DNA of 64,000 nucleotides from CBDFNN01 sp965250215 (GTDB lineage Bacteria > Bacteroidota > Rhodothermia > Rhodothermales > DATKEJ01), in assembly GCA_965250215.1 (NCBI GenBank), contig CBDFNN010000004.1, positions 1,798,001 through 1,862,000 on the forward strand, given 5' to 3'. Position numbers and translations under genes: made by a program. The notes beneath the pieces were generated by a model. It was given only the letters and a program-made list of their open reading frames with translations. It did not search any database and was not told the DNA's origin. Positions 45,598 through 54,048 of the stretch are shown here, piece by piece (the first letter of the stretch is position 1; every line of letters starts with the position of its first letter).

Positions 45598-45885
45598 ATG
45601 GAACAGTTAGCACTACTTGACAGGGAATCCGTCGTTGAAGCGACTATGGAGGGCGCACGTCGCGTCTTGAATGAGATTCTACCCGACGTAATCAGAAAGG
45701 CCTCAACAAAACCATATCTGACAAAGGCCGAACTGATCAAATTAACAGGCTGGTCTAGTCGAAAAATTGAGTACTTGAAAAGTCGAAGGCAAATTCCTTT
45801 TATCAAAAGAGGTCGCTCGATTCTATTTCCAACGGAAGATATTTACGACTGGCTCGAAGAAGGGCGCGTCCAAGCCGAAAAGTAG
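45598..45885 (+). CDS. HTH_17/excisionase-type DNA-binding protein
   Basis: The 95-residue protein has a C-terminal winged-helix of the MerR/excisionase type: PYLTKAELIKLTGWSSRKIEYLKSRRQIPFIKRGRSILFPTEDIYDWLEEGRV, where the wing RGRSILFP and the YDWLE end are family hallmarks. The N-terminal ~40 residues are helical. In mobile elements of Bacteroidota such proteins control excision or early transcription. It begins a group with the Toprim-like and ATPase genes downstream. A good ribosome site and an inverted repeat precede the ATG. Confidence 0.88.
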   Translation: MEQLALLDRESVVEATMEGARRVLNEILPDVIRKASTKPYLTKAELIKLTGWSSRKIEYLKSRRQIPFIKRGRSILFPTEDIYDWLEEGRVQAEK

Positions 45886-45938
45886 AACCAAAAAGCGCCC
45901 AATAGCCGGCCAGCCAAGTGTGAGCGCTTAAATACCAA

Positions 45939-46511
45939 ATGAAAATGGAACATACCAAATTCCGTGCGCAATTCCTTGATCGAAACACTGAGACCACCTC
46001 CCAATATTTAGTTTCATCGACTGACCATGGAGATCAGTTCGTTTATCTCAACGAAGACGGCTTGCCTATTTATCTAAGGACCTCAATTCGCTCCGCTCTG
46101 AATGTTCGAATACTCTCACAGAAAATCAATTCAGATGATAGACTCGGAAGAGATATAAGTCTGCACTCAACAGATTCTGGCCTTCGCTTGTTGTATCGAA
46201 CTTATAGGCTACTAGCCAAGAAACTAGAGAATCCCTTGGCCCCGATCTTCCTAACGGAGAGAGAATCAGACTGTGATTTCTTGGTCTCCACCTTTGGGTA
46301 CAACGCCACAGCCTATGGAGAAAATTTGGATTGGGATCCACGACTGGGCCGCTGCCTTAGAGGCGTTTCTTTGATATACTTTGTTGGAGATAATTTCTAT
46401 GATTTAGAGATTCGAAGGATCTACAGCTCTTTATTACCGATAACAGACAGGGTAGAATTTATTGATATTACTGAAATCAGAGGGGGTAGCAATGCAAGAA
46501 TCGCCGCTTGA
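45939..46511 (+). CDS. Toprim-like protein, degenerate
   Basis: The 190-residue protein resembles the end of a DNA primase/Toprim module as found before RepA-like ATPases in integrative elements. APIFLTERESDCDFLVSTFGYNATAYGEN corresponds to the EG-x-x-D-x-x-x-L strand-helix. LIYFVGDNFYDLEIRRIYSSLL corresponds to the D-x-D strand, but with GDN-x-x-x-D in place of the normal metal-binding D-x-D, so catalytic activity is doubtful. It overlaps the following ATPase gene by 20 bp and is very probably co-translated with it. A start at 45945 is equally possible. Confidence 0.6.
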   Translation: MKMEHTKFRAQFLDRNTETTSQYLVSSTDHGDQFVYLNEDGLPIYLRTSIRSALNVRILSQKINSDDRLGRDISLHSTDSGLRLLYRTYRLLAKKLENPLAPIFLTERESDCDFLVSTFGYNATAYGENLDWDPRLGRCLRGVSLIYFVGDNFYDLEIRRIYSSLLPITDRVEFIDITEIRGGSNARIAA

Positions 46512-47646
46512 TTTTGCAGAGAAAATCTCGAGAGAATTTCCTATTTCATTCGGTGATGGATCGTTGGTGAATGATGCACGATCTCCTATAGTGCAAAGTG
46601 CATGCACGGATACTTCGGAAAGAAAAAAGTCTAGGGTCAAGCCATTTTACGGTTACGAGATGCCAGGTGATCGCGAGTGGCTTGTTCAGGATCTTATCTG
46701 TAAAGGATTCCCAACTTTGATCTCTGCCGATGGGGGTAGTGGGAAATCGTTTTTCGCCCTCTTTCTCGGAGCTACGGTAGCCATGGGCAAACCATTATTT
46801 GGTCTCAAGACTGTCCCCACGTCTGTTCTCTATCTCGATTTCGAGTTAGACTACGATGAGCAAGTTAGGCGAATAGACAGCGTGCTCAAGGGTATGGGGG
46901 CTTCAAATGATGATCCAAGGTTCGAAGGTCGCTTTCATTATCTACAACTGAAGGAGTCACTTGCAAGAGATTCAACTAACGATGAAATAATCGAAGCAAT
47001 CAAAGACTTCAAAGTCGGTCTCGTAATTCTAGATAGTTTGTCTGTAGCATGCTCTGGAGTTGACGTTTCTTCCCAGGCTGACATTACGAAGATCTTCCAG
47101 AATCTAGCAAACTGGGAGACTACGACCCTCATGCTTGATCATGTCAGTAAGGCCTCCAGTCGCGGTAATATTGCGCAATCTACTTCTTTAGGGTCTCGCA
47201 TGAAATACAATATGTCTCGCTCTGTTCTGAACATGCGAAAAACAGATTCGGGAGGAATACTTCTTAAGGCCGTCAAGAACAACTTTGGTCCCGTTAGGGA
47301 TTTACTTGGCTATTCGATGGAGTTCGAGGAAAAAAAGGTGTCATTCATTCAGAGAAGTCTGAGTGACGAGGAAATGTCTGCCGCTATAGAACATCTGAGT
47401 TCAGTGGATCAAACTCTCGCGGCCATACAAGCAATTTACAAGGAAACTAGCAATCCCGTGACGCACGAGGAGATTGTGGCATGGAGGAGTGATCAGGAAG
47501 GTACCTCCGATATTAAATCTGGAACTGCTCGCAATCATTTTACCCAACTGGCAAAAAGAAATTCTATCAATAGAGACCTTAGTGGTAAGGCAATTCCGCG
47601 GTTGATTACAGAACCAGCAAATCAGATTAGAAATACCATAATCTAA
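46492..47646 (+). CDS. RepA/AAA_25-type helicase-like ATPase
   Basis: The 384-residue protein (from the ATG at 46492, which has AGGGGG just upstream; the frame is open to 46462) is a RecA-fold ATPase. Walker A is SADGGSGKSFFALFLGA, Walker B is GLVILDSLSVACSG, and LMLDHVSKAS is the sensor-like strand. This is the RepA hexameric helicase-like family used by plasmids and integrative elements to start replication. The C-terminus (AIQAIYKETSNPVTHEEIVAWR ... ARNHFTQLAKRNSINRDLSGK) looks like a winged helix for DNA binding. With the HTH and Toprim-like genes it makes up the element's replication/maintenance module. Confidence 0.85.
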   Translation: MQESPLDFAEKISREFPISFGDGSLVNDARSPIVQSACTDTSERKKSRVKPFYGYEMPGDREWLVQDLICKGFPTLISADGGSGKSFFALFLGATVAMGKPLFGLKTVPTSVLYLDFELDYDEQVRRIDSVLKGMGASNDDPRFEGRFHYLQLKESLARDSTNDEIIEAIKDFKVGLVILDSLSVACSGVDVSSQADITKIFQNLANWETTTLMLDHVSKASSRGNIAQSTSLGSRMKYNMSRSVLNMRKTDSGGILLKAVKNNFGPVRDLLGYSMEFEEKKVSFIQRSLSDEEMSAAIEHLSSVDQTLAAIQAIYKETSNPVTHEEIVAWRSDQEGTSDIKSGTARNHFTQLAKRNSINRDLSGKAIPRLITEPANQIRNTII

Positions 47647-47669
47647 TTATTGGACATCCATCTATTTTC

Positions 47670-49091
47670 TTACCCAGAGGACGGCAGGTCAGATGCTTCG
47701 TCATCTCTATGGATGTTATGCGTTTCCGTTCTGAGTGCAACCTTTGATTCTGGCAAAATCAATTCTGATGCACTAATAACATCTTGCGTGACGGGCTCGA
47801 AAGCAGGGGGCTGAGTAGTCGGCATTTTTGGCGTGGGAGGAGTCCATTTTTTCAAGTTCTCGACGACGTCGACGTAAAACTCATCCAGAACCTTAATCAC
47901 AGAATCAATAAACGACGATTTCTTTCTGGACTGCCGACCCGATCCCATAGGCCGCGAAACGGAGATTGTAAAATATCTGAGATTCTTCTTGTTGGCTGGA
48001 GTTATGATAGAAATATTTTGCTTTACATCGCCAAGTAGCTCTGACATAGACGAACTTGACCCTGTGGCCCAACTGTCAATCCTTGTGTCATGAGAGGTGT
48101 TCTTTAGCTGGCGCAGAAGCCAGTTAATTCTAGAACTAGACCTCCCTATTTGAGGTGCGGAAATCTTGATGGATGCTACAATTTGCTTGGCCCTTAAATC
48201 TGCCTTCAATACAATATCACCAGCCGTATTTGGAATTCTGATTGACCCCGACATTGTACCATCATCACATAGCTCTGAAACGATACTCTCAATGCGTAAC
48301 GAAGGATTAGCTTTCTCCTTTTTTGATAGAACCTCCTGAACGTCTGTCCCGAGATCTCGACCTAGCCGTAAAACCGTAAAGGAAACAAGCTCTTCCCATT
48401 TGCCAGATATTTCAATTCCCTTCTTATCCGCTGATCTGAGAGTTCTTTGCTCGACTGCGTTCCTTACTCCTACCCAATGCTCCCCCATATCACAGAAGTC
48501 AAGAGCACCTGTTTTTTCATGCTGCATGTACCTTATCATCTCGCCTAAAATCCACGCTTGGTCCCTATCCTCAATTCCTTTGTGCGATTTATGAAGCACC
48601 GCCTCTGTAAGTATTCGCGACCACGAAAGATGATAAAGCTCGACTTTTCTTAGTTTTCTTCCATCTACATCAACAGGATGTTCGCCCGGAATTATAGCGA
48701 TTTGGTTTGAGATGGTAAGAACGCAATCGAATTCCTTCTCCATGGCAAGATCGAGATAAGATTCTATCTGATCCTTGCCTAGATCGTTCGCTCCAGTCTT
48801 TACCTCCACTAAGCACCCCCAAGATCGTTTTCCCCCGATCGTTCGAATAACTCCGTCAGGACGTAGTTTTCTTCCGTCAGACAGCGTAAAGGGAACTTCC
48901 GTAAAGGTCTCTATCGGCCTTGATGGCCCTCCTAATTCCTTAACAAGACCACGTCCAAATTCGTTTACAGCTTCCATGACAGCCAAAAGGGCAGACGTAG
49001 CTCGCTGTTCCTGCTCGACCGCGTTTCTAATTCCAGATACAGGAATTAATCGCGATCTCTCCCATGAAAGGGGATCAAGGTTTTCAATCAT
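47670..49091 (-). CDS. PD-(D/E)XK nuclease-like protein, possible defence gene
   Basis: The 473-residue protein has a restriction-endonuclease-like core: PDGVI at residues ~78-82, then CLVEVKTGANDLGKDQIESYLDLA near residues 92-115, matching the motif PD...E-x-K followed by a Gln in the next helix. The block RNAVEQEQRATSALLAVMEAVNEFG at the N-terminus and INWLLRQLKNTSHDTRIDSW further on are distinctive. I recall long homologues in Actinomycetota annotated as hypothetical or stress proteins, but could not search. The C-terminus is a Pro-rich disordered tail. It stands alone, opposite to the replication module. DNA cleavage or repair, perhaps in defence, is inferred from the fold only. Confidence 0.65.
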   Translation of the reverse strand: MIENLDPLSWERSRLIPVSGIRNAVEQEQRATSALLAVMEAVNEFGRGLVKELGGPSRPIETFTEVPFTLSDGRKLRPDGVIRTIGGKRSWGCLVEVKTGANDLGKDQIESYLDLAMEKEFDCVLTISNQIAIIPGEHPVDVDGRKLRKVELYHLSWSRILTEAVLHKSHKGIEDRDQAWILGEMIRYMQHEKTGALDFCDMGEHWVGVRNAVEQRTLRSADKKGIEISGKWEELVSFTVLRLGRDLGTDVQEVLSKKEKANPSLRIESIVSELCDDGTMSGSIRIPNTAGDIVLKADLRAKQIVASIKISAPQIGRSSSRINWLLRQLKNTSHDTRIDSWATGSSSSMSELLGDVKQNISIITPANKKNLRYFTISVSRPMGSGRQSRKKSSFIDSVIKVLDEFYVDVVENLKKWTPPTPKMPTTQPPAFEPVTQDVISASELILPESKVALRTETHNIHRDDEASDLPSSG

Positions 49092-50044
49092 TTTTAGCCA
49101 AGTTTAATGCGGGGAGCCTCAACAAGGAATATAATTATTTAGCTTTTTTTAGCAACTATCCCATTTTGGATTGAATCCAAGCATTACCGTTTCCAAGGAA
49201 TAATCGAAGGCATGCCTTTGATTTGGAGTACCATTTCCATCAAAATAGTTGGGGGGGGGTGCAGATTTCTGTGGGCATCACTCCGCCCCATTGACGAGTC
49301 AGCCGCGTAAGGAAGTTTAGTTTTCGAACAGCAGGTGAAACCGTAAGTATTAGGTTTGTAGTAAGTTACGAGGGTTTACAATAACGAAAGTGAACCCGCG
49401 CTCTATGTTCTTCAATAAGGGGTGTATAACCTCCTTTATAATACCCTTAAGAACATCGAAGTTTGTTCTGTAAATCTTTCGGGGACAATGGGCGACTTCC
49501 TTCCGGCTGTTGTTTTCTCTACCTCAATCAAGTCGCCGCCGTTTATTTATCAATTTCAATGTTCCTGCACAGGTTTCAAGCTAGAGAAGAGAATGGTAAA
49601 TTTGCGAGGGGTGTCATAATTCTGGAGACTGTCCCGTAGCCTCGTACTTAAGAGTATATGGGGAAAGTCGCTTGTAGATACTTGAGACGGATCTAAATGA
49701 ATCATTTAATTGTACAACTACTACCCAGATCGATCTCATGTGATAAACATATACATGTATTTACATGGCTGAGGTCGCTTTCTAGCCTTTGAGAGTGCTA
49801 CGAAACGCAACTGGCACCCGTTCAAGTGACAATTTTTAAGAGCTGTACTTGGAAATTGAGTACAAGCCATAATTGCAACCATTGTCATCGCACTAATTAG
49901 TCCAATGCCGTTTCTAATTGTCCAAAACACCCCTATGATTGTATTGAATATATTTTTGTGTTCTTTTCTCATAGAAGTTCAACTTCATATTGGTGTCCAT
50001 TTGTGGATTAGTTGGGCCAATATTTTATCTCCATCCACCATTCT
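49092..50044. other. Long intergenic region with dif-like site
   Basis: Nearly 1 kb without a convincing gene. It holds a 9-G homopolymer near 49251, dif-like copy B at 49419-49446, and a weak 78-codon minus-strand frame (49736-49972) with one hydrophobic stretch (IGLISAMTMVAIMACT) that could be a small membrane protein but has no supporting feature. Confidence 0.5.
49419..49446 (+). other. dif-like recombination site, copy B
   Basis: The 28 bp have arms GGGGTGTATAA and TTATAATACCC around the centre CCTCCT, the same 11-6-11 plan as copy A (35831) and the same centre as copy C (33753). It is embedded in a longer palindrome: GTTCTT (49408) and AAGAAC (49449) also pair. It lies inside the tRNA-Phe island. 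Confidence 0.55.
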
Positions 50045-50680
50045 ATGAGTGAATGGGATTTTCATAAATGGATGGCGTCGGATCATCCCCGCCGACAAAA
50101 TTTAATTAACGCAGTTGAGAAGCATCGAGGTCGCACTCTATCAGAAGACGAAAAGAAAGCGTTCGTAATCATTTCTGAGAAGGGACGTCCCCAGGTCTAT
50201 GCTACTCAGGCCTGGTTGGATAAACTTCAAATACTGTCCCACCGAATCGTCCGTAATCTTGCCTCCCAAGCTGAATATCCTTTGTTCTGGATATATCTGT
50301 TCGGAGTTCTCTTTGAACTGTATGAAAGGGAAAACATCCACCGCGATAAATATGAGATGATTCCTTGGGTGAAGCAGTTTTTAACAACACTAGACGCGCT
50401 TCGGAATTGTTTTACTGAGTCAGAGAGATCCTTCGTGCGGTTCATGAGACACAACCACGTTCATATTTTGGTTGACTATCCGTGGCCAAAAATAAGTAAG
50501 AAAGGAGATAAGGTGGTCATCAAAGACGCCTACGACCCAGAGGCAATAATGAACAGCAAACGTATTATTGAGTCATATCACAATGATCAGTCTACCGCTG
50601 CGATCGACTTTGCTAGGAGGGCTCTTCCAACGATCGATGAGCTGCCAGCATCTTTTTTGAAAACGATGGGCGACCCTTAA
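50045..50680 (+). CDS. Hypothetical protein
   Basis: The 211-residue soluble protein is not recognised. The ATG at 50045 is preferred; the frame is open to a TTG at 50012. It has a helical middle with aromatic residues (YPLFWIYLFGVLFELYERENIHRDKYEMIPWVKQFLTTLDALRNCF). His/Arg pairs in FMRHNHVHILVDYPWPK could bind metal or nucleic acid. Its 3' end overlaps, on the opposite strand, the end of the toxin-domain remnant at 50613-50882. Confidence 0.6.
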   Translation: MSEWDFHKWMASDHPRRQNLINAVEKHRGRTLSEDEKKAFVIISEKGRPQVYATQAWLDKLQILSHRIVRNLASQAEYPLFWIYLFGVLFELYERENIHRDKYEMIPWVKQFLTTLDALRNCFTESERSFVRFMRHNHVHILVDYPWPKISKKGDKVVIKDAYDPEAIMNSKRIIESYHNDQSTAAIDFARRALPTIDELPASFLKTMGDP

Positions 50681-50882
50681 AATAATCAGCCTTCCCAGTT
50701 GTAGGTCTTTCAAAAAACGTCCATTTAACAGTCTTGACCTGACCGGTTAATAGTATCTCAGCATCCTTTGCTATTTGCCTTTTAACACTTTTAGTTAGAG
50801 AGGTATAGCCAACTTTTGATTCATGAGTCACCCCTATCACTAATTTATCGAAATCATGAGAAAGGTTGTATTCCTTATCCTT
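50613..50882 (-). pseudogene. Orphan polymorphic-toxin C-terminal domain (REase-like) remnant
   Basis: Read on the minus strand from the codon after the lipoprotein stop, the frame encodes KDKEYNLSHDFDKL, then VIGVTHESKVGYTSLT, then QIAKDAEILLTGQVKTVKWTFFERPTTGK. This matches the end of RHS/contact-dependent toxins of the restriction-endonuclease type, where E-S/T-K is the active-site E-x-K and QIAKD...W-FF-SP-TGK the closing helix and strand. It lacks a start, the delivery part and the usual C-terminal helix after TGK (the frame runs on as unrelated sequence), so it is a remnant or a cassette without a carrier. It continues the lipoprotein frame after a single TAA. Confidence 0.6.
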
Positions 50883-51680
50883 TTAAGGGTCTCGAAAAGG
50901 CACCTCCTTGTACAGATAAGAAGATCCAAAATGTACATTGACTAGTTCATCACCTGAAATAGTCCATAGAGTCATTTTCACTCTGCCTGGTTTCAATATA
51001 ACGTACTGGTCAAAAGCAGCGTAGGCGCCGGACCGTAAATCAACGTGCAGCGTCCCCTCAGGTGGTGGTTGGCCATCTCTAATAATGCGACTATGAGTCG
51101 TAAATGTGTATATCCCGTTAGGCTCAAATGTCACAAATGTGCTATCATAGTACTGGACGTAATCTCTTCCACCTTCATAACGCAGAGTTGTGCTCCCGTT
51201 TGTTGAATGATACTTGTATCGCTTGGAAATTGACGGTCCTTCAACTTCAAAACTCTGCTTTGATTCATGAGTGGCAAAAACCCAAGCTGTTGATGTTCGA
51301 TCACTAGGGATAAGGAGAAAAGTCGAAGGTTTGTCAAAATCTGGACTCAAAGTTCCAAACCGGCCCGAAGTCACCCCATCAAAAAACTTTATAAGTGGGC
51401 CATGTTGAGTGAAGTTCCCGGAAGTTGAGATGGTTCCTAGGGTCAGTGAAAAGAGGCCTAAGTCATTTGCCGAGTGCTTGTATAGAGTTAGTTTACCAGA
51501 CTCAAACCATCTAATAGTAGTCGGATGATCCAGCATAGTATTGGGAGAATAGATGCGACCAGAAATGTAATTAAAGTCAAGATCGATTTCAGGTTGATCG
51601 TCTTCGATCGCAATGGCGGAAGAATCGCAGCCAAAAAGAAGCAGTGCTACAAGGAAAAATAGGTATCTGGAATCTTTCAT
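50883..51680 (-). CDS. Lipoprotein of unknown function
   Basis: The 265-residue protein has a type II signal peptide with lipobox LLFGC (Cys18), followed by Asp, which in many Gram-negatives affects sorting between membranes. The mature part is all beta in appearance, with repeated short strands (IRWFESGKLTLYKHSAND, YGIYTFTTHS-like segments). No known domain is evident. The frame continues past its stop into the toxin remnant described at 50613-50882. It may be cargo of the island. Confidence 0.72.
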   Translation of the reverse strand: MKDSRYLFFLVALLLFGCDSSAIAIEDDQPEIDLDFNYISGRIYSPNTMLDHPTTIRWFESGKLTLYKHSANDLGLFSLTLGTISTSGNFTQHGPLIKFFDGVTSGRFGTLSPDFDKPSTFLLIPSDRTSTAWVFATHESKQSFEVEGPSISKRYKYHSTNGSTTLRYEGGRDYVQYYDSTFVTFEPNGIYTFTTHSRIIRDGQPPPEGTLHVDLRSGAYAAFDQYVILKPGRVKMTLWTISGDELVNVHFGSSYLYKEVPFRDP

Positions 51681-51726
51681 TAATTATTAGACGGAAGTCC
51701 AGCTATTTTATTCCCAGATATATTAG

Positions 51727-52215
51727 TATTCCACGTCCGACGAAGGCCGACCCATTTGGGCCGTATTTAGCTTTCGCGATAAAATTCAATTGAAAAAGAA
51801 AGAAGAAAAAGCTATAGGGACAGAGGTTGGAGAAACGCTTGCGGCACAACTGAAAGAAGCTCCCCCTGGGCGATTTAAGGTTAATAAGCCTGCGACTTGT
51901 ATTGACAAAATTGAAGGACGGGTACTAGAGGAGGGGATGCGGCCTACTTGGGGTCTAAGGAGGGCAGGTTGGATTCCAAAGATTGACGGCCAATCTATCC
52001 AAAAAAGCATCAGTGAAAAGTCTTCCAAAATTATAGAATACAAAAGAAAGTGCAACGAGCTGTGGCTAGTGATCTCCGTTGAAGGCTCTCAGCCTTCAAG
52101 CTTTCTTAGCGTAGAGGGAAGAGCTCTTGGTCTGGACTATATCACGTCCTTTGATCGAGTCTATGTGCTCGACTTCCAGAAGAAGTCATGCTGTAGACTA
52201 AATTTGCGATCTTAG
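51727..52215 (+). pseudogene. 5'-truncated hypothetical gene
   Basis: A frame open from 51727 to 52215 has no ATG; the first usable start is a TTG at 51790 (141 residues). Sequence before that start (GRPIWAVFSFRDKIQLKKKEEKAIGTEVG) reads like protein-coding sequence continuous with the rest, so the gene has probably lost its 5' end. The C-terminus has WIPKIDGQSIQKSISEKSSKI and CNELWLVISVEGSQPSSF, a pattern seen at the end of nuclease-like or DUF proteins of mobile elements. No function can be assigned. Confidence 0.55.
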
Positions 52216-52649
52216 TTGTTGTCATTTACTCTATATAGTTGGTTCGATTCCCCTCGGTGGTATCTAAAACCCAATGACAGCCGGGCTTCCAAGGGAAGTG
52301 GTGTCAATAATGATGACAAATAGCGTACTTCTCTGGGGCACCAGACCGCCATTAGTGGTACTGCCAACTCCAGACAAGCGCTTAGAAAGAGCAGTTGGCA
52401 CCAGTTGTCAGTACGTCATAAGAGGGTTATCCAGATATTTGAATCAGTCATATATTCCATAATTATGGAAAAATGACGTGGTGTGTTGTCCCTTCGGGGG
52501 TATTTAAAGCTCAATAACGACGGTTATTCTCGAGGTAGTGCTGACAAAAACGTAGACAGTTAAGTTTGCCCCTGAATGAGATCGCCTAAGAGTTGCTAAT
52601 AAGTGGTACTGACCAGTGTTGCGTGTCAATTGTCGGTTATGTCAGCACG
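52216..52649. other. Intergenic region with diverged direct repeats and a palindrome
   Basis: Two similar blocks begin at 52251 and 52491 (240 bp apart), each reading about CCYTCGGNGGTAT then YTAAARCYCAATRACR. A perfect 16-bp palindrome, TTCCATAATTATGGAA, lies at 52455-52470 just before the second block. No gene is supported. Confidence 0.5.
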
Positions 52650-53261
52650 TCAATACCAATCGAGAGCTCGCCTTTCAAAATCATCTGGCTCCTCTCCCGT
52701 CATGGGTAAAGGCATTGTTCTGTGCTCTAAAAATACAGAGGCCCCACTACCGGTTTCAACTAGAAGTGTCGGTGTAATTAACCCCCCTGGTTTGTAAGGG
52801 GAAAACATAAAAGGTGTTACCTTTAATATTACCCTGCGAGGTGATTTTGGCTCAATCGTTACAGGCATGTTGAATTGCTCCCAGTCGTGTTTCAGATAAG
52901 GGCCAGGGTCATATAATTCACAGGTTCCTAAGAAAGCTCCTGATTGCTTACTTGTCATTTTGACATAGCAGTCTTTAATAGAGACCGGACGATCCATCGG
53001 ATTGTAAAAGACGGCATCCCATCCCAAGATAAGTTCATGCGGTTTATCAAGGTCAATGTCTTTAATTAGTAGAGGTAACGCCTCACTCGATAAAAGAGAG
53101 AGAGAGACAAGCTTTATTTGGTCCTTTTGGAATTTGTCGCTACTAAAAAAGGTGAAGGTTGTCATGCTTAAGGCTATCAATATTGCCAATGAATTCAGCC
53201 ACTGATGGATAGCTGAAATATCCTTCCGTTCCTTCTTCTTAATTTGACCTGATTCTGCCAC
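52650..53261 (-). CDS. Single-span membrane protein of unknown function
   Basis: The 203-residue protein has a charged, lysine-rich N-terminus, one hydrophobic helix (residues ~22-41, LNSLAILIALSMTTFTFFSS), and a ~160-residue beta-rich domain, probably periplasmic (HELILGWDAVFYNPMDRPVSIKDCYVKMTS ... PVTIEPKSPRRVILKVTPF). The pattern resembles immunoglobulin-like or DUF domains that follow a single anchor. No known family is recognised and no operon partner is close. Confidence 0.62.
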   Translation of the reverse strand: MAESGQIKKKERKDISAIHQWLNSLAILIALSMTTFTFFSSDKFQKDQIKLVSLSLLSSEALPLLIKDIDLDKPHELILGWDAVFYNPMDRPVSIKDCYVKMTSKQSGAFLGTCELYDPGPYLKHDWEQFNMPVTIEPKSPRRVILKVTPFMFSPYKPGGLITPTLLVETGSGASVFLEHRTMPLPMTGEEPDDFERRALDWY

Positions 53262-53731
53262 TTGTTTCTTGTGTCCAAGAGTTACTATTTCTCCTGAGCT
53301 TACGATTTATTGAATGATGTGGCAATAACATATGTTAGTTAACCTTGGGAGGTTGCATCACGAGGTACTCAATTCAATAATTCGAATGACGCTGTAATAG
53401 TGAGAAGTGATCTAAGCATTTAGCACTCATTGCCGCTATTGTGTTCATAGTATTGGAAAAAGGTAATTGCCTTTCATATTTCCGAAAATAATATTCGAAC
53501 AGCATATGATCCCAAAAAGAAAATATGGAGGTGGCAATCTTCTACCTGTTTTCTTGCTTCGATACTCTAGCGAAAGCAGGCGTCGCTATCTCTCATGGTC
53601 TTGTCCTGTCGTTTAACGTGGTCGAATTCAATTTGGGTTTTTCACTCTGGAAGTAACATCGCTTTCGAATTGTCATTAGGTCAAAAGAGAGTTTCTTGGC
53701 AATAATAACTCAGAGAACTTTGCCCATACGT
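53262..53731. other. Intergenic region
   Basis: An AT-rich stretch of 470 bp between the divergent membrane-protein gene (minus) and the small gene at 53732 (plus). I see no RNA gene, repeat or hairpin worth naming. Confidence 0.5.
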
Positions 53732-54004
53732 ATGGAAAATCTTCATCTCATTCGCAAGTTGTGCCAAATGAAAGACAAACTTCTCCTCCTTTCTCAACAC
53801 CATGCCATCAAGGTCACAGAACACCCGAACGGCCTTTGTGAAGTGGAATACGGAGGCGAGCTATTCTATATCAGTTCAGATCCAGAACTGCACGAAGATT
53901 CGAAACATCGATTACTGATTGTACTCTTGTCCCTTTTGGTAGAGAAGGGGATTGATTCAGAGTGGACGCTAGAGAGTGCTATCGACAGACTTGTAGGGAG
54001 CTAA
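53732..54004 (+). CDS. Small hypothetical protein
   Basis: A 90-residue frame from the ATG at 53732 (open further to a TTG at 53696). It contains a helix MKDKLLLLSQHHAIKVTEH, a short strand pair (CEVEYGGELFYISSD) and a C-terminal helix (LLIVLLSLLVEKG). No family is recognised. Codon use looks like that of the neighbours. It lies convergent with the toxin-antitoxin pair, 44 bp away. Confidence 0.45.
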   Translation: MENLHLIRKLCQMKDKLLLLSQHHAIKVTEHPNGLCEVEYGGELFYISSDPELHEDSKHRLLIVLLSLLVEKGIDSEWTLESAIDRLVGS

Positions 54005-54048
54005 TAAATCTCGTGATTCATCGGGACTTTAATGAATTCATCTAGTGC

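Noticed and set aside
49245..49262. Run of nine G as a phase-variation tract
   Set aside because: It is not inside a gene or at a promoter spacing that I could identify.
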